From positions 1 to 64,000 of the forward strand of contig JAJPJQ010000007.1 in assembly GCA_021324155.1 (NCBI GenBank): a stretch of DNA of 64,000 bases, read 5' to 3'. The translations under genes were made by a program, and so were the position numbers. The DNA is from Pseudomonadota bacterium (GTDB lineage: Bacteria; Desulfobacterota; Binatia; UBA9968). Below the pieces are notes generated by a model. That model worked only from the letters and a program-made list of their open reading frames with translations. It searched no databases and was not told the DNA's origin. Positions 27,662 through 36,085 of the stretch are shown one piece after another; the stretch's first letter is position 1, and the number at the start of each line of letters is the position of its first letter.

Positions 27662-28654
27662 ATGACGAACAAGATCGCGCCAATCGCCGCTTTCGTCTTT
27701 TTACTTCTATTGTCGGGGATATCACTGGCACAGACGCCGACGCTCGTCCCAATGGGCTATACGGGCAGCGGCATCAGCACCGACTTGAGGCGGGTTATAG
27801 AGAGAACGAAGCTATGGACGAAGCGCGGCCTGGACGTCAGGCCGGTCTATTTCAACAGCGGTACGACGCTTACGCAGGCGATGCTCGGCGGACATATCAT
27901 TATTTCGGATTCTGATGTCCCGGCACAGATAAATTTAAAAGTCGCCGGGGTGATGGACGTGAGCGTCGTCGCGGTGACGATCAACCGGCTGGAGCATTTC
28001 TTCGTCGTACGATCGCAGATCAAATCGGCCGAAGACCTCAAGGGCAAAAAAGTCGCGATCAGCCGCTTCGGGTCCGCCTCCGACGTGACGACCCGCATGG
28101 TGGTGCGCTTCTGGAGGCTCGACCCGGACAAAGATCTAGCGTTCATCCAGTCCGGCAATACGCCTACGCGCGTCGCCGCTCTGGTGACAGGTCAGGTGGA
28201 TTCCGCTCTCATCAGCCCCGACTCGCTCCATAAAGTTCTGGCGACCGGCTGCTGCCGCGTCTTCGCCGACCTATCGGAGATTCCGCTCGATTATGCGCGT
28301 TTCGGCGTCATTATGCCGACGGCCATCATCAAGAACCAGCGTGACACAGCGCGCAAGCTTCTCGAGGCATATGTCGAGGGCATCCATGTCTTTAAGACCC
28401 GGCCCGAGCTGGCGATCGAAATTCTGCAAAAGGAAGACGGCATTGCCGACCCGCAGACCGCCAGGTGGATTTACGACCGGATCGCCAAGAGCCTGCGGGA
28501 ATTTCCGATACCGGAGCCCAAAGGTATCCAGGCGGCGATCGATTCGATCGGCACGCCGAAATCGAAATCCGCTCAGGCCAAAGACTTCATCGACTCGAGC
28601 TTGCTCGAAGAGATTCAAAAGAGCGGCTACGTCGCGAAGCTCTACGGCAAGTAA
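27662..28654 (+). CDS. ABC-type substrate-binding protein (NMT1/THI5-SsuA-like)
   Basis: A 330-residue secreted protein: signal peptide ~1-24 ('FVFLLLLSGISLA'), then a periplasmic binding fold with 'GLDVRPVYFNSGTTLTQAML', 'IKSAEDLKGKKVAISRFGSASD' and the C-terminal 'AKDFIDSSLLEEIQKSG'. The 'SAEDLKGKKVAI' signature marks the NMT1/THI5-like group, which binds sulfonates, pyrimidine precursors, aromatic acids and others. An open frame extends further upstream, but the ATG at 27662 directly precedes the signal peptide. A paralogue follows 46 bases later; no permease or ATPase gene is adjacent. Confidence 0.88.
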   Translation: MTNKIAPIAAFVFLLLLSGISLAQTPTLVPMGYTGSGISTDLRRVIERTKLWTKRGLDVRPVYFNSGTTLTQAMLGGHIIISDSDVPAQINLKVAGVMDVSVVAVTINRLEHFFVVRSQIKSAEDLKGKKVAISRFGSASDVTTRMVVRFWRLDPDKDLAFIQSGNTPTRVAALVTGQVDSALISPDSLHKVLATGCCRVFADLSEIPLDYARFGVIMPTAIIKNQRDTARKLLEAYVEGIHVFKTRPELAIEILQKEDGIADPQTARWIYDRIAKSLREFPIPEPKGIQAAIDSIGTPKSKSAQAKDFIDSSLLEEIQKSGYVAKLYGK

Positions 28655-28700
28655 GAATCTTCTTCCGGCATCTTGTCGTCCGTCTCGAGATGAGCACGGC

Positions 28701-29693
28701 ATGTCAGTGCGCGCGGCGCTGTTAGCGATCGCGGTTCTTCTCTCGGCGTGGACCACTCCGGCGCGCGCCCAAGCTCCCACAATCGTCTCGCTCGGCTACA
28801 GCGGCAGCGGCATCAGTACCGATCTCCTCGGGGTGATAGAAAAAAGCAAGCTCTGGACGCGCCGCGGGCTCGACGTCAGGCCGGTTTATTTCAACAGCGG
28901 CACGACGCTGACGCAGGCGATGCTCGGCGGCTACATCGTGATCTCCGACTCCGATGTGCCGGCGCAGCTCAATCTCAAGGTCGCCGGGGTGATGGATGTG
29001 AGCATCATCGGCGTGACGGTGAACCGCCTCGAGCATTTCTTCGTGGCTCGCGCTCCCATCAAGACCGTGGAAGAGCTCAAAGGCAAGAAAGTCGCCATCA
29101 GCCGCTTCGGCTCGGCGTCCGACTTGACGACGCGCATGGTGCTACGCTACTGGAAGCTCGATCCGGAAAAAGATCTTGCAATTATTCAATCCGGCAACAC
29201 ACCGACGCGTATCGCCGCGCTGGTTGCGGGCCAAGTGGACGCCGCGCTCGTAAGCCCGGACTCGATCCACAGAATCCTCGCCTCGAATTGCTGCCGCGTG
29301 CTCGCCGACTTATCCGAGATACCGCTCGATTACGCGCGCTTCGGCCTCGTCGCACCGACGGCTTTCATCAAAAAGCAGCGCGACGTGCTGCGCAAGTATC
29401 TCGAGGGCTACGTCGAAGGCATTTACCTCTTTAAAACGCGCCCCGATCTCGCAAAGGAAGTCTTGCAACGAATAGAGGGTGTCACGGACGCGCAGACGCT
29501 GCAGTGGATATACGAGCGCAACGCGCGCAGCCTGCGTGAAAACCCCGCTCCCGACATGAAGGGTATTCAGAATGCTCTCGAATCCATCGGCACGCCGAAG
29601 GCGCGCGCCGCTCAGGCGAAGGACTTCATCGACGCAAGCCTGATGGAGGAGATACAGAAGAGCGGCTTTATCGCCAAGCTCTACGGAAGGTGA
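28701..29693 (+). CDS. ABC-type substrate-binding protein, tandem paralogue
   Basis: A 330-residue paralogue of the preceding gene with near-identical architecture: signal peptide ending 'PARA', the same 'VYFNSGTTLTQAMLGG' pocket segment, 'GKKVAISRFGSASDLTT' and 'AKDFIDASLMEEIQKSGF'. A longer open frame begins inside the first paralogue, but the ATG at 28701 precedes the signal peptide. Strong conservation in the hinge and pocket with divergence at the surface suggests an old duplication with related ligands. It converges on the alcohol dehydrogenase, with 6 bases between stops. Confidence 0.88.
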   Translation: MSVRAALLAIAVLLSAWTTPARAQAPTIVSLGYSGSGISTDLLGVIEKSKLWTRRGLDVRPVYFNSGTTLTQAMLGGYIVISDSDVPAQLNLKVAGVMDVSIIGVTVNRLEHFFVARAPIKTVEELKGKKVAISRFGSASDLTTRMVLRYWKLDPEKDLAIIQSGNTPTRIAALVAGQVDAALVSPDSIHRILASNCCRVLADLSEIPLDYARFGLVAPTAFIKKQRDVLRKYLEGYVEGIYLFKTRPDLAKEVLQRIEGVTDAQTLQWIYERNARSLRENPAPDMKGIQNALESIGTPKARAAQAKDFIDASLMEEIQKSGFIAKLYGR

Positions 29694-29699
29694 TACGGG

Positions 29700-30725
29700 C
29701 TAGATCGCCGGATCGATGATGACTTTGATCGAATCGCCGGCGTTCGCCACCAGCTCGAAACCGCGCCCGGCATCTGCGATGCCGAGGCGATGCGTGATCA
29801 TATCGCTGACAACCACGCGCCGACTTTGCAAGAGATCGATCGCTTCTTTGATATCGTCGGGGCTCGCCGCGTACGAAGTGACGATGCGCACCTCGTCGCG
29901 CCAGAGATCGTAAAGCGGGATGGGGACCTCGACACCCGCGGCCGTCGGCGCAAAGAAAAGAACTGTGCCGCCACGCTCGACCGAGCGTAGGGCTTGCGCG
30001 ATCGCGGCGTTGGCGCCCGTGCAGACAATCACCAGATCGGCCAAACGGCCGTCGTTCATTTTTTGAAATTTATCGATAACGTCGCTGCCCGCCGTCAGCG
30101 CGGCGTCGGCGCCCATTTCGCGCGCGGCTCTCAAGCGAAAATCGTTGACGTCGGTCGCGACGATCAGCGCCGCCCCGCGGGCGCGTGCAAGCTTGATATG
30201 CATGAGGCCGGAGATGCCGCTGCCGACGACAAGTACGCTCTGTCCGGCAACGATTCCGGCGAAACGCTGCGCCCGCACAATACATCCCAACGGCTCGATA
30301 AAGGAGCCGTCATCGAAAGATATCTCCTGCGGCAGGCGGAAGGTACCTAGCTGGACGTTGATCCTCGGAACGCGGAGATACTCGGCGAAGCCGCCGGGGT
30401 CAAAATGCGTGCTGCGGAGCGTATCACAGACCGAATGGTGACCGGCGCGGCAGTAGCGACACTGCATACACGGAACGTGATGCGAGACGAAGACGCGGTC
30501 CCCGATGCGGTACTCCTTTATGCCGTCGCCGACCGCGGCGACTTCGCCGGCGATTTCGTGTCCGAGAACGAGCGGCGCCTTCTTGATGCGGTACCACTCC
30601 ATGACGTCGGTGCCGCAGATGCCGCTCGCTTTGACGCGCACGAGAAGCTCGCCCGACCCGATCACCGGCATGGGCATCTCTTCGAGCCGGACATCGCGGT
30701 TGTTATAGTACATCGCGACGCGCAT
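29700..30725 (-). CDS. Zinc-dependent alcohol dehydrogenase (MDR family)
   Basis: A 341-residue medium-chain dehydrogenase with the GroES-like catalytic Zn site ('SGICGTDVMEW', 'LGHEIAGEV'), the structural Zn loop of four cysteines ('VPCMQCRYCRAGHHSVCD') and a Rossmann nucleotide site ('VVGSGISGLMHIKLA'). It oxidises a secondary alcohol or polyol with NAD(P). Substrate is not evident, but sorbitol/threonine-type dehydrogenases look most similar. It lies 10 bases downstream of the LsrF-like aldolase gene, so the two probably act in one pathway. Confidence 0.9.
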   Translation of the reverse strand: MRVAMYYNNRDVRLEEMPMPVIGSGELLVRVKASGICGTDVMEWYRIKKAPLVLGHEIAGEVAAVGDGIKEYRIGDRVFVSHHVPCMQCRYCRAGHHSVCDTLRSTHFDPGGFAEYLRVPRINVQLGTFRLPQEISFDDGSFIEPLGCIVRAQRFAGIVAGQSVLVVGSGISGLMHIKLARARGAALIVATDVNDFRLRAAREMGADAALTAGSDVIDKFQKMNDGRLADLVIVCTGANAAIAQALRSVERGGTVLFFAPTAAGVEVPIPLYDLWRDEVRIVTSYAASPDDIKEAIDLLQSRRVVVSDMITHRLGIADAGRGFELVANAGDSIKVIIDPAI

Positions 30726-30735
30726 CTACAATCGC

Positions 30736-31536
30736 CTAGCCTGCTTTCCGCGCTTTTCCGGATTTCGAGCCCTGATAAATGTCATACGCCTGCTTGACCG
30801 TCGCCTTGTCGTGGACAATTGCTCGCACGGCGCGGATCATGCCGGTCGGGCTGTCCGACTGAAAAATATTTCTGCCCATATCCACGCCGACGGCGCCGCC
30901 GCGCACCGCGTTGAACGTGAGCTCGAGCGCCTCGAGCTCGGGAGTCTTTTTGCCGCCGGCGATAATCACGGGAATCGGACAACTCTCCACGAGCTTGTCG
31001 AAATCGTCACAGTGATAGGTTTTCACAATGTGCGCGCCGAGCTCGGCGGCGATGCGGCAGGCAAGACCCAAATAGCGCACGTCGCGCGCCATGTCTTTCC
31101 CTACCGCCGTGACCGCGAGCACCGGGATGCCGTGGCGCTCGCCCTCGTCGACGAGTTTGGTGAGGCTTACGAGCGTCTGCTTTTCGAACTCCGAGCCGAC
31201 GAAGATGGAGAGCGCCATCGCCGACACGTTCAGGCGAATTGCGTCCTCGATCGATACCGTGATGTCTTCGTTGGAAAGTTCCTTCAAGATGCTCGTGCCG
31301 CCGGAGACGCGCAGCACGACCGGCACATTCGCCGCCGGATCGACGGACGTTCGGAGCACGCCGCGCGTCAGCATGATCGAATCGGCGTGCGGCAGCAGCG
31401 GCGCGATCGTCTTACGCGGCTCTTCGAGCCCGCTCGTGGGCCCGAGGAAATAGCCGTGATCGACCGCCAGCATGACGGCGCGGCCGTCTTCCGGTTTGAT
31501 GATCCTGGAGAGCCTGTTTTTCATCCCCCAATCCAT
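30736..31536 (-). CDS. LsrF/DeoC-family aldolase or thiolase
   Basis: A 266-residue class I aldolase-type TIM barrel that closely resembles LsrF: 'MDWGMKNRLSRI' start, 'VMLAVDHGYF.GPT', 'TRGVLR', 'VGKDMARD', 'KTYHCDDF' with the Schiff-base lysine, 'VIIAGGKKTPE' and 'GVDMGRNIFQS'. LsrF transfers an acetyl group from phosphorylated AI-2-derived dione to CoA. No lsrK, lsrB or lsr transporter gene accompanies it, so another keto-sugar phosphate or archaeal-type DKFP/aldolase role is equally possible. It is co-directional and tightly spaced with the Zn-dehydrogenase. Confidence 0.82.
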   Translation of the reverse strand: MDWGMKNRLSRIIKPEDGRAVMLAVDHGYFLGPTSGLEEPRKTIAPLLPHADSIMLTRGVLRTSVDPAANVPVVLRVSGGTSILKELSNEDITVSIEDAIRLNVSAMALSIFVGSEFEKQTLVSLTKLVDEGERHGIPVLAVTAVGKDMARDVRYLGLACRIAAELGAHIVKTYHCDDFDKLVESCPIPVIIAGGKKTPELEALELTFNAVRGGAVGVDMGRNIFQSDSPTGMIRAVRAIVHDKATVKQAYDIYQGSKSGKARKAG

Positions 31537-31679
31537 GTGTCGGAGCCTCCTTTTGCAATGTCAGTGGATCGAAGCAACCTATCACAAAATCTTTCGCGAT
31601 GTGAAGCGACCCGTCAGAGCGCATTGACATCGCGCAAGCAGGATTGCTAGGCTTGCTTCGCGCGAAACGGAGGAGTGTC

Positions 31680-32093
31680 ATGCCCATCGAAATTATCGAT
31701 ACCGTCAAGCTGGCGCACGATGTAAAAAAAAGAACCATGGTGCTGAGCACGCCGCGAATGCACGCGTGGGTTCACTATTATCCCAATCCCGGCGACAAGG
31801 ATGACATGCACTGCCACAACGCCGACCAGACGTTCTACGTTATCGAGGGCGAATGCACCATGCATTTTCCCGACGGCGGCAAGGCGGTGATGAAGCCGGG
31901 CATGGCGGCGCTCATCACCGGCGGCTCCTTTTATCAGCTAGAAAACAGCGGCGATGGGCCGATGGTCATGATGGGAAACCGCTCCGGCCCGCACGAGCAG
32001 CTCCAGCACATCAATTACGAGCTGCGCAAGGACATCAAGCAGCTCGCGCCGGAGGAAATGGAGCGGATCCGCGGCGGCGGCAGCGTCTGCTAG
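31680..32093 (+). CDS. Small single-domain cupin
   Basis: A 137-residue cupin with motif 1 'DMHCHNADQTFYVIEGE' and motif 2 'PGMAALITGGSFYQLENSG', containing the usual metal-binding histidines and glutamate in the first motif. A GGAGGAG site precedes the ATG at 31680 by 4-5 bases. Such proteins serve as isomerases, dioxygenases or sensors, and no reaction can be assigned. It is divergent from the LsrF-like gene and may share the ~140-base region between them. Confidence 0.8.
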   Translation: MPIEIIDTVKLAHDVKKRTMVLSTPRMHAWVHYYPNPGDKDDMHCHNADQTFYVIEGECTMHFPDGGKAVMKPGMAALITGGSFYQLENSGDGPMVMMGNRSGPHEQLQHINYELRKDIKQLAPEEMERIRGGGSVC

Positions 32094-32109
32094 CGCCCGC
32101 CAAGCAAAC

Positions 32110-32973
32110 TCAGCTTTTCGTCTCCGGCGGCTGCCGTACATACCTGGCCCCCAAACTCGCAAGAATCAGCGCGCCGCCGGCGAGCGTCGCGGCGGCCGGC
32201 ACTTCGCCGTACGCCGCGGCCACCCAGATCGGGTTCAGCACCGGCTCAACGAGAACAATCAGAGAAGCTTCCTGGAGCGGAATTTTCTCCAGCCCCTTCG
32301 AGAAAAGGAAATAAGGAATTCCGAGCTGAACGATCCCCATCACAAGTAGAATTGCTGCGTCCGCAGTCTCGATCGCGAGCGCGCCGGCGACCCACGGAAG
32401 GAGCAAGACACAGCAGGCGGCGTTGTTTGCGAACGTCAGCCAGCGCGCGTCGGTATCTGTCAAAAAACGCAGGTTAGTCATGAAGATCGCGAAGCAAAGC
32501 CCGGAGAATAAAGCGACGCCGACGCCCTGGATGTCGCGCTCGCCGGCGCTGCCAAAGTAGATGATCCCGACGCCAAGCGTACAGGCGGCAAGCGCGAGGA
32601 GATTGGGCCGCGAGATTTTTTCCCGAAAGAGAAACCGTGCAAAGATAAAAACGAAAATCGGCGCGGTGTATTGCAGCACGATGGCGTTCGCGGCGCTCGT
32701 GAGCTTGTTCGCGGCGACGAAAGCGCTGACCGCCGCCGTATAGCTGACGGCGGAAACGAAAAGCGGCGCCGAGAATTTGCGACTCCTCACCCTGACGAGC
32801 GGCGCAAAAAAGAGCGCGGCGAAAAGACTACGGTAGAATACGATCGCGAGCGGGTTCAGCGCGATCGATTTGATAAAAACACCCGCCAGGCTCCACAGCG
32901 TCGCCGCGCTGAGAATGAACAGGCGCGCGCGCCGGTCGGCTTGATCGATCGTAATTTCCCTTGCGATTGACAT
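32110..32973 (-). CDS. EamA/DMT-family transporter
   Basis: A 287-residue integral membrane protein with about ten hydrophobic segments arranged as two EamA repeats ('LFILSAATLWSLAGVFIK', 'NPLAIVFYRSLFAALFF' in the first; 'PYFLFSKGLEKIPLQEASLIVLVEPVLNPIW' region in the second). The C-terminal repeat shows the 'LEPV'-like signature of drug/metabolite exporters. Members export amino acids or related metabolites; the substrate is unknown. It is divergent from the SUMF1-domain gene starting 31 bases away. Confidence 0.88.
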   Translation of the reverse strand: MSIAREITIDQADRRARLFILSAATLWSLAGVFIKSIALNPLAIVFYRSLFAALFFAPLVRVRSRKFSAPLFVSAVSYTAAVSAFVAANKLTSAANAIVLQYTAPIFVFIFARFLFREKISRPNLLALAACTLGVGIIYFGSAGERDIQGVGVALFSGLCFAIFMTNLRFLTDTDARWLTFANNAACCVLLLPWVAGALAIETADAAILLVMGIVQLGIPYFLFSKGLEKIPLQEASLIVLVEPVLNPIWVAAAYGEVPAAATLAGGALILASLGARYVRQPPETKS

Positions 32974-33004
32974 CCGAACCGCACCCCACTACGACCTTTT
33001 TAAC

Positions 33005-33709
33005 ATGGCGCTGGAGAAAAACGAATTTATTCCCGCGATTGTGGCGATTCCCGCCGGCGCTTTTCTCATGGGCGCCGAAGACGGCATGGACAACGAGAAG
33101 CCGGCACACCGCGTGTATGTCGACGCGTTTGCGATCGGGAAATTTCCCGTCACGAACCGCGAGTATCAAAATTACCTTGCCGCGACCAATGCGACGCCGC
33201 CACCGTTTTGGAGCGATAGCATATTCGCCGACCCGGAGAAGCCGGTTGTCGGCGTCTCATGGCACGAAGCGGCGGTGTATTGCGCGTGGCTCGCCGCCGA
33301 GAGCGGCCTCGCGTTTCGTCTGCCGACCGAGGCCGAGTGGGAGCGCGCTGCCCGCGGCGGCCTCGAAGGACGAAAATATCCCTGGGGCGATAAGCTTCCC
33401 GATGATAGCGCGGGCGTTGACACGCTGAAGGGCGGGCCGCCGCGGGTCGGCATCGCTAAACCCAACGCCTTTGGACTCTATGACATCTGCGCAAGCGTGC
33501 ACGAGTGGTGCAGTGATTTTTACGCCGCGGATTATTACCGAATCTCGCCTGACAGTAATCCTGTAGGTCCGCCTTCCGGCGCGCGCAAATCCTCGCGCGG
33601 CGGCTCGTGGCGCCACCACGTAAAATTCAGCCGCTGCTCGGCGCGCAGCTCGTTGAACCCGTTATTTCAATATGCGGACTACGGTTTTCGCGTGGCGCGC
33701 GACGGTTAA
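33005..33709 (+). CDS. SUMF1/FGE-fold protein lacking the catalytic cysteines
   Basis: A 234-residue formylglycine-generating-enzyme-type domain: 'IPAGAFLMGAEDG', 'KFPVTNREYQNYL', 'PVVGVSWHEAAVYCAWL', 'RLPTEAEWERAARGG', 'YPWGD', 'FGLYDICASVHEWCSD' and 'SRGGSW'. True FGE enzymes have two cysteines just after RGGS. Here the stretch reads 'RGGSWRHHVKFSRCSAR', so the copper-binding pair is missing. Non-enzymatic or different oxidative roles are known in the wider family. No sulfatase gene is nearby. No ribosome-binding site is evident before the ATG. Confidence 0.85.
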   Translation: MALEKNEFIPAIVAIPAGAFLMGAEDGMDNEKPAHRVYVDAFAIGKFPVTNREYQNYLAATNATPPPFWSDSIFADPEKPVVGVSWHEAAVYCAWLAAESGLAFRLPTEAEWERAARGGLEGRKYPWGDKLPDDSAGVDTLKGGPPRVGIAKPNAFGLYDICASVHEWCSDFYAADYYRISPDSNPVGPPSGARKSSRGGSWRHHVKFSRCSARSSLNPLFQYADYGFRVARDG

Positions 33710-33869
33710 GCACGCAGGATTACTGCTGCACCACGCGTCGGCGCTCCTCGAGCATAGTCGTGGCATTTACGTTGGGATTGGTCGGCTGAAGATGCTTGCG
33801 CGGCTTTCCTCCCACGCATGCAGATCGTGTGGCGCAGCTCTTTCGCCATCCTCGGCTGATGGCCAAAAA
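33710..33869. other. Short intergenic region
   Basis: About 160 bases between the SUMF1-domain gene and the terminator hairpin. I see no gene, repeat or promoter that I can support. Confidence 0.4.
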
Positions 33870-33900
33870 AAGGCCCGGGGTCTATAGAGCACCGGGCCTT
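33870..33900 (-). terminator. Rho-independent terminator after rplI
   Basis: Perfect inverted arms AAGGCCCGG (33870-33878) and CCGGGCCTT (33892-33900) with a 13-base loop. On the minus strand the stem is followed by a run of seven T residues, so it ends the rpsF-rplI operon. On the plus strand a weaker T-rich stretch follows, so it may also stop the converging SUMF1-domain transcript. Confidence 0.85.
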
Positions 33901-33931
33901 AGTCTTTTAGATTGCTGATTGTGTAGGGCGT

Positions 33932-34384
33932 TTATTTTCCTTCCTCGGCTACGACGGAAACTTTTATATTCGCCTGCACGTCGGCCGTGAGGCGGACGGG
34001 CACCTCGTAGTCACCGAGCGCCTTGATCGGTTCGGCGAGATGTATGCGCCGGCGCTCGACCTCTAGCCCTTTGGCTTTCAGCGCCTTCTCGATATCGATG
34101 TTCGTCACCGAGCCGAACAGCTTTCCCTCCTCGCCGGCGCGCGCCGGAATGACCAGCGCGACTCCGGTAAGCTTCTCCGCCGTGCCGTGCGCCTGCTGTT
34201 GCACGCGCGCTTTCTGGGATTCGACGACACGTTTTTGGTGCTCGTAAGTCTTCAGGTTCTTCTTGTTGGCGATGAGCACGAGACCGCGCGGTAAAAGATA
34301 ATTCCGGGCGTATCCGTCGCGCACGCGCACCACCTCGCCCATCTTCCCGACGTTCGGTATGTCCTCTTTCAAAATGACTTCCAT
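33932..34384 (-). CDS. rplI: 50S ribosomal protein L9
   Basis: A 150-residue protein with the L9 signature at the N-terminus ('MEVILKEDIPNVGKMGEVVRVRDGYARNYL', shown in part), the long central helix ('YEHQKRVVESQKARV') and a C-terminal domain ending in 'VKVSVVAEEGK'-like sequence. L9 binds 23S rRNA near the L1 stalk and limits frameshifting. Last gene of the S6-SSB-S18-DUF2232-L9 operon, followed by a terminator hairpin. Confidence 0.98.
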   Translation of the reverse strand: MEVILKEDIPNVGKMGEVVRVRDGYARNYLLPRGLVLIANKKNLKTYEHQKRVVESQKARVQQQAHGTAEKLTGVALVIPARAGEEGKLFGSVTNIDIEKALKAKGLEVERRRIHLAEPIKALGDYEVPVRLTADVQANIKVSVVAEEGK

Positions 34385-34406
34385 GATTCGCTCCTTGTTT
34401 CCGCTG

Positions 34407-35357
34407 CTAAGCCGCGGGATTGGGATTCAGATTTTTCTTCTTCAGCCGGCGGAAATCGCCCCACAGATCGAACAGCCCCAATGCCACGACAGCGATCGTC
34501 AGGATCTGCTCGAAGAAAATCGCCAGATAAATAAAGCCCCGCAAAAGACGGGGCACGCGCTTGTGATGAAAATAGTATGCAATGATCGATAGGCCGTGAA
34601 AGAAATAAACGACGGACGTCGCCAGCAAAAAGTTCAGTGCGATCGTCCGCCCAAGATCGAGTCCGGGCACCACCAGCGTGAAACCGCCGGCGAGAAAAGG
34701 CCAGACAAGCCATTCCGGCGCACGCCACTCGCGAAAGTCTGCAGCTCCGGCGATGCTGTCCCGCTGCTCGGGAAAGCGTCGAAGCAGAAAAAATATATTG
34801 ATTAAGATAAGCGTGACGAAGCTGCCGAACGCGATCGACGGAAGGACCGCGACGATCGTTGCGACAATCTGGGGCGACTGCTGCCTGATTCGATCCACGG
34901 TTTCGGCAGAAAAGCCGGAGCCCGCGTAGAGGTCGAGCGTGGCTTTGAGATTCTCCTGCAAGAATAGCTGCAGTCCGTGAAAGGCTTCGGATGCCGACCC
35001 GAAAGTAAGTGTCAGGCATACGGCGAGTCCCGCGAGCATCGCCACCGCCGCGGTCCCGACGGCGGCTTCGATCGAGGACCGCCGGCTAAACGCGTAAAGA
35101 AGGACGAGCACCATGAGCGCGATGAGCACGTACGCGGCGCCCACGTCGGCACCGGCGGCAAAGACGATGAGGCCGGTCGCAACCGCGAGCAGCAGCGCGG
35201 TTAACGGAATCCCGTGCGTCAAGCCGAACGCCAGCGCGGGCTGTGGCGCAAGAGGAAGGAACAGCATGCCGGCGAACGGAACCGCTGCGGCCAGCAGCGT
35301 CAGTAAAACCGTTGCGGCCAAAGCCGACGCAAAACTCTTGGCGTTTTTGAGCTCCAT
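34407..35357 (-). CDS. DUF2232 (YybS-like) membrane protein
   Basis: A 316-residue polytopic membrane protein with eight or so hydrophobic segments. The last two-thirds carry the DUF2232 pattern ('FSRRSSIEAAVGTA', 'PEWLVWPFLAGG', 'NFLLATSVVYFFHGLSI', 'RGFIYLAIFFEQ'). It occupies the slot between rpsR and rplI, where this family is found in many Deltaproteobacteria and Firmicutes. Function is unknown; a role as an S-component-like or cell-envelope membrane protein has been suggested for the family. Co-transcribed with ribosomal genes by spacing. Confidence 0.85.
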   Translation of the reverse strand: MELKNAKSFASALAATVLLTLLAAAVPFAGMLFLPLAPQPALAFGLTHGIPLTALLLAVATGLIVFAAGADVGAAYVLIALMVLVLLYAFSRRSSIEAAVGTAAVAMLAGLAVCLTLTFGSASEAFHGLQLFLQENLKATLDLYAGSGFSAETVDRIRQQSPQIVATIVAVLPSIAFGSFVTLILINIFFLLRRFPEQRDSIAGAADFREWRAPEWLVWPFLAGGFTLVVPGLDLGRTIALNFLLATSVVYFFHGLSIIAYYFHHKRVPRLLRGFIYLAIFFEQILTIAVVALGLFDLWGDFRRLKKKNLNPNPAA

Positions 35358-35379
35358 GACAGCCCGGCGGCTGAAAGCG

Positions 35380-35676
35380 TCAGCTTTTAACCGTGGTGAA
35401 AGGCAGGAGGGCGATGCTGCGCGCGCGCTTGATCGCGGTCGTCAACAGCCGCTGATGCAGCGCGCACGTGCCGGTGATCCGACTCGGCGTGATCTTTCCG
35501 CGCTCCGTCACAAAGCCGGTGAGCAGCCGGATATCTTTGTAGTCGATGCGCACCGACTTGTCGGCGCAAAAGCGGCAGACCTTCCGCCGCATCATTGGGC
35601 GTCGCCGGCCGCCTCCGCCCTTGTCCTCGTCGGAGCGTTCTCTGCCCTGTCTAGAAGAAGATGCTGGTTGAGCCAT
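35380..35676 (-). CDS. rpsR: 30S ribosomal protein S18
   Basis: A 98-residue protein whose C-terminal two-thirds are S18: '[21 protein letters not shown]', '[24 protein letters not shown]' (in part) and '[11 protein letters not shown]'. The N-terminal ~28 residues are a Gly/Arg/Ser-rich extension. S18 pairs with S6 on the platform of the small subunit. It lies between ssb and the DUF2232 gene in the usual order. Confidence 0.98.
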   Translation of the reverse strand: MAQPASSSRQGRERSDEDKGGGGRRRPMMRRKVCRFCADKSVRIDYKDIRLLTGFVTERGKITPSRITGTCALHQRLLTTAIKRARSIALLPFTTVKS

Positions 35677-35693
35677 AATTTCTCTTTACCTCG

Positions 35694-36062
35694 CTAAATC
35701 GGTAGATCGTCCTCGTGGCCCGAAGCCGGCGCGCTGCCGGCATCGAAGAACTGGACCGTCGCGGCGACCACTTCGTACTTGCTTCGTTTCTGCCCTTCCG
35801 GCGTCTCCCACCGGCGCTGCGTCAGTCGACCGTCGACCAACGCGCGCGCCCCGCGGCGCAGGTGTTCTTTCACAGGTTCCGCGCTGCGGCCGAAAACCAC
35901 GACGTCGATGTAGCACACTTCTTCTTTGACTTCGTCGTGGATGCGGTATTTATGCGTGACGGCGAGAGGGAATTCGCAGACGGCGAGACCGGCCGGCGTG
36001 TAACGGAGGTCGGGATCGCGGGTCAGGTTCCCCAAGAGGATAACCTTGTTGTACTCCGCCAT
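35694..36062 (-). CDS. ssb: Single-stranded DNA-binding protein
   Basis: A 122-residue OB-fold protein with 'YNKVILLGNLTRDPDLRYTP', 'VVFGRSAEPVKEHLRRGARALVDGRL' (in part) and the acidic C-terminal tip 'EDDLPI', a shortened form of the DDDIPF tail that recruits repair proteins. The tail linker is very short compared with E. coli SSB. It is placed between rpsF and rpsR as in most bacteria, with gaps of ~17-23 bases. Confidence 0.96.
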   Translation of the reverse strand: MAEYNKVILLGNLTRDPDLRYTPAGLAVCEFPLAVTHKYRIHDEVKEEVCYIDVVVFGRSAEPVKEHLRRGARALVDGRLTQRRWETPEGQKRSKYEVVAATVQFFDAGSAPASGHEDDLPI

Positions 36063-36085
36063 CGGCGCCCGATCCGGTTACGCGG

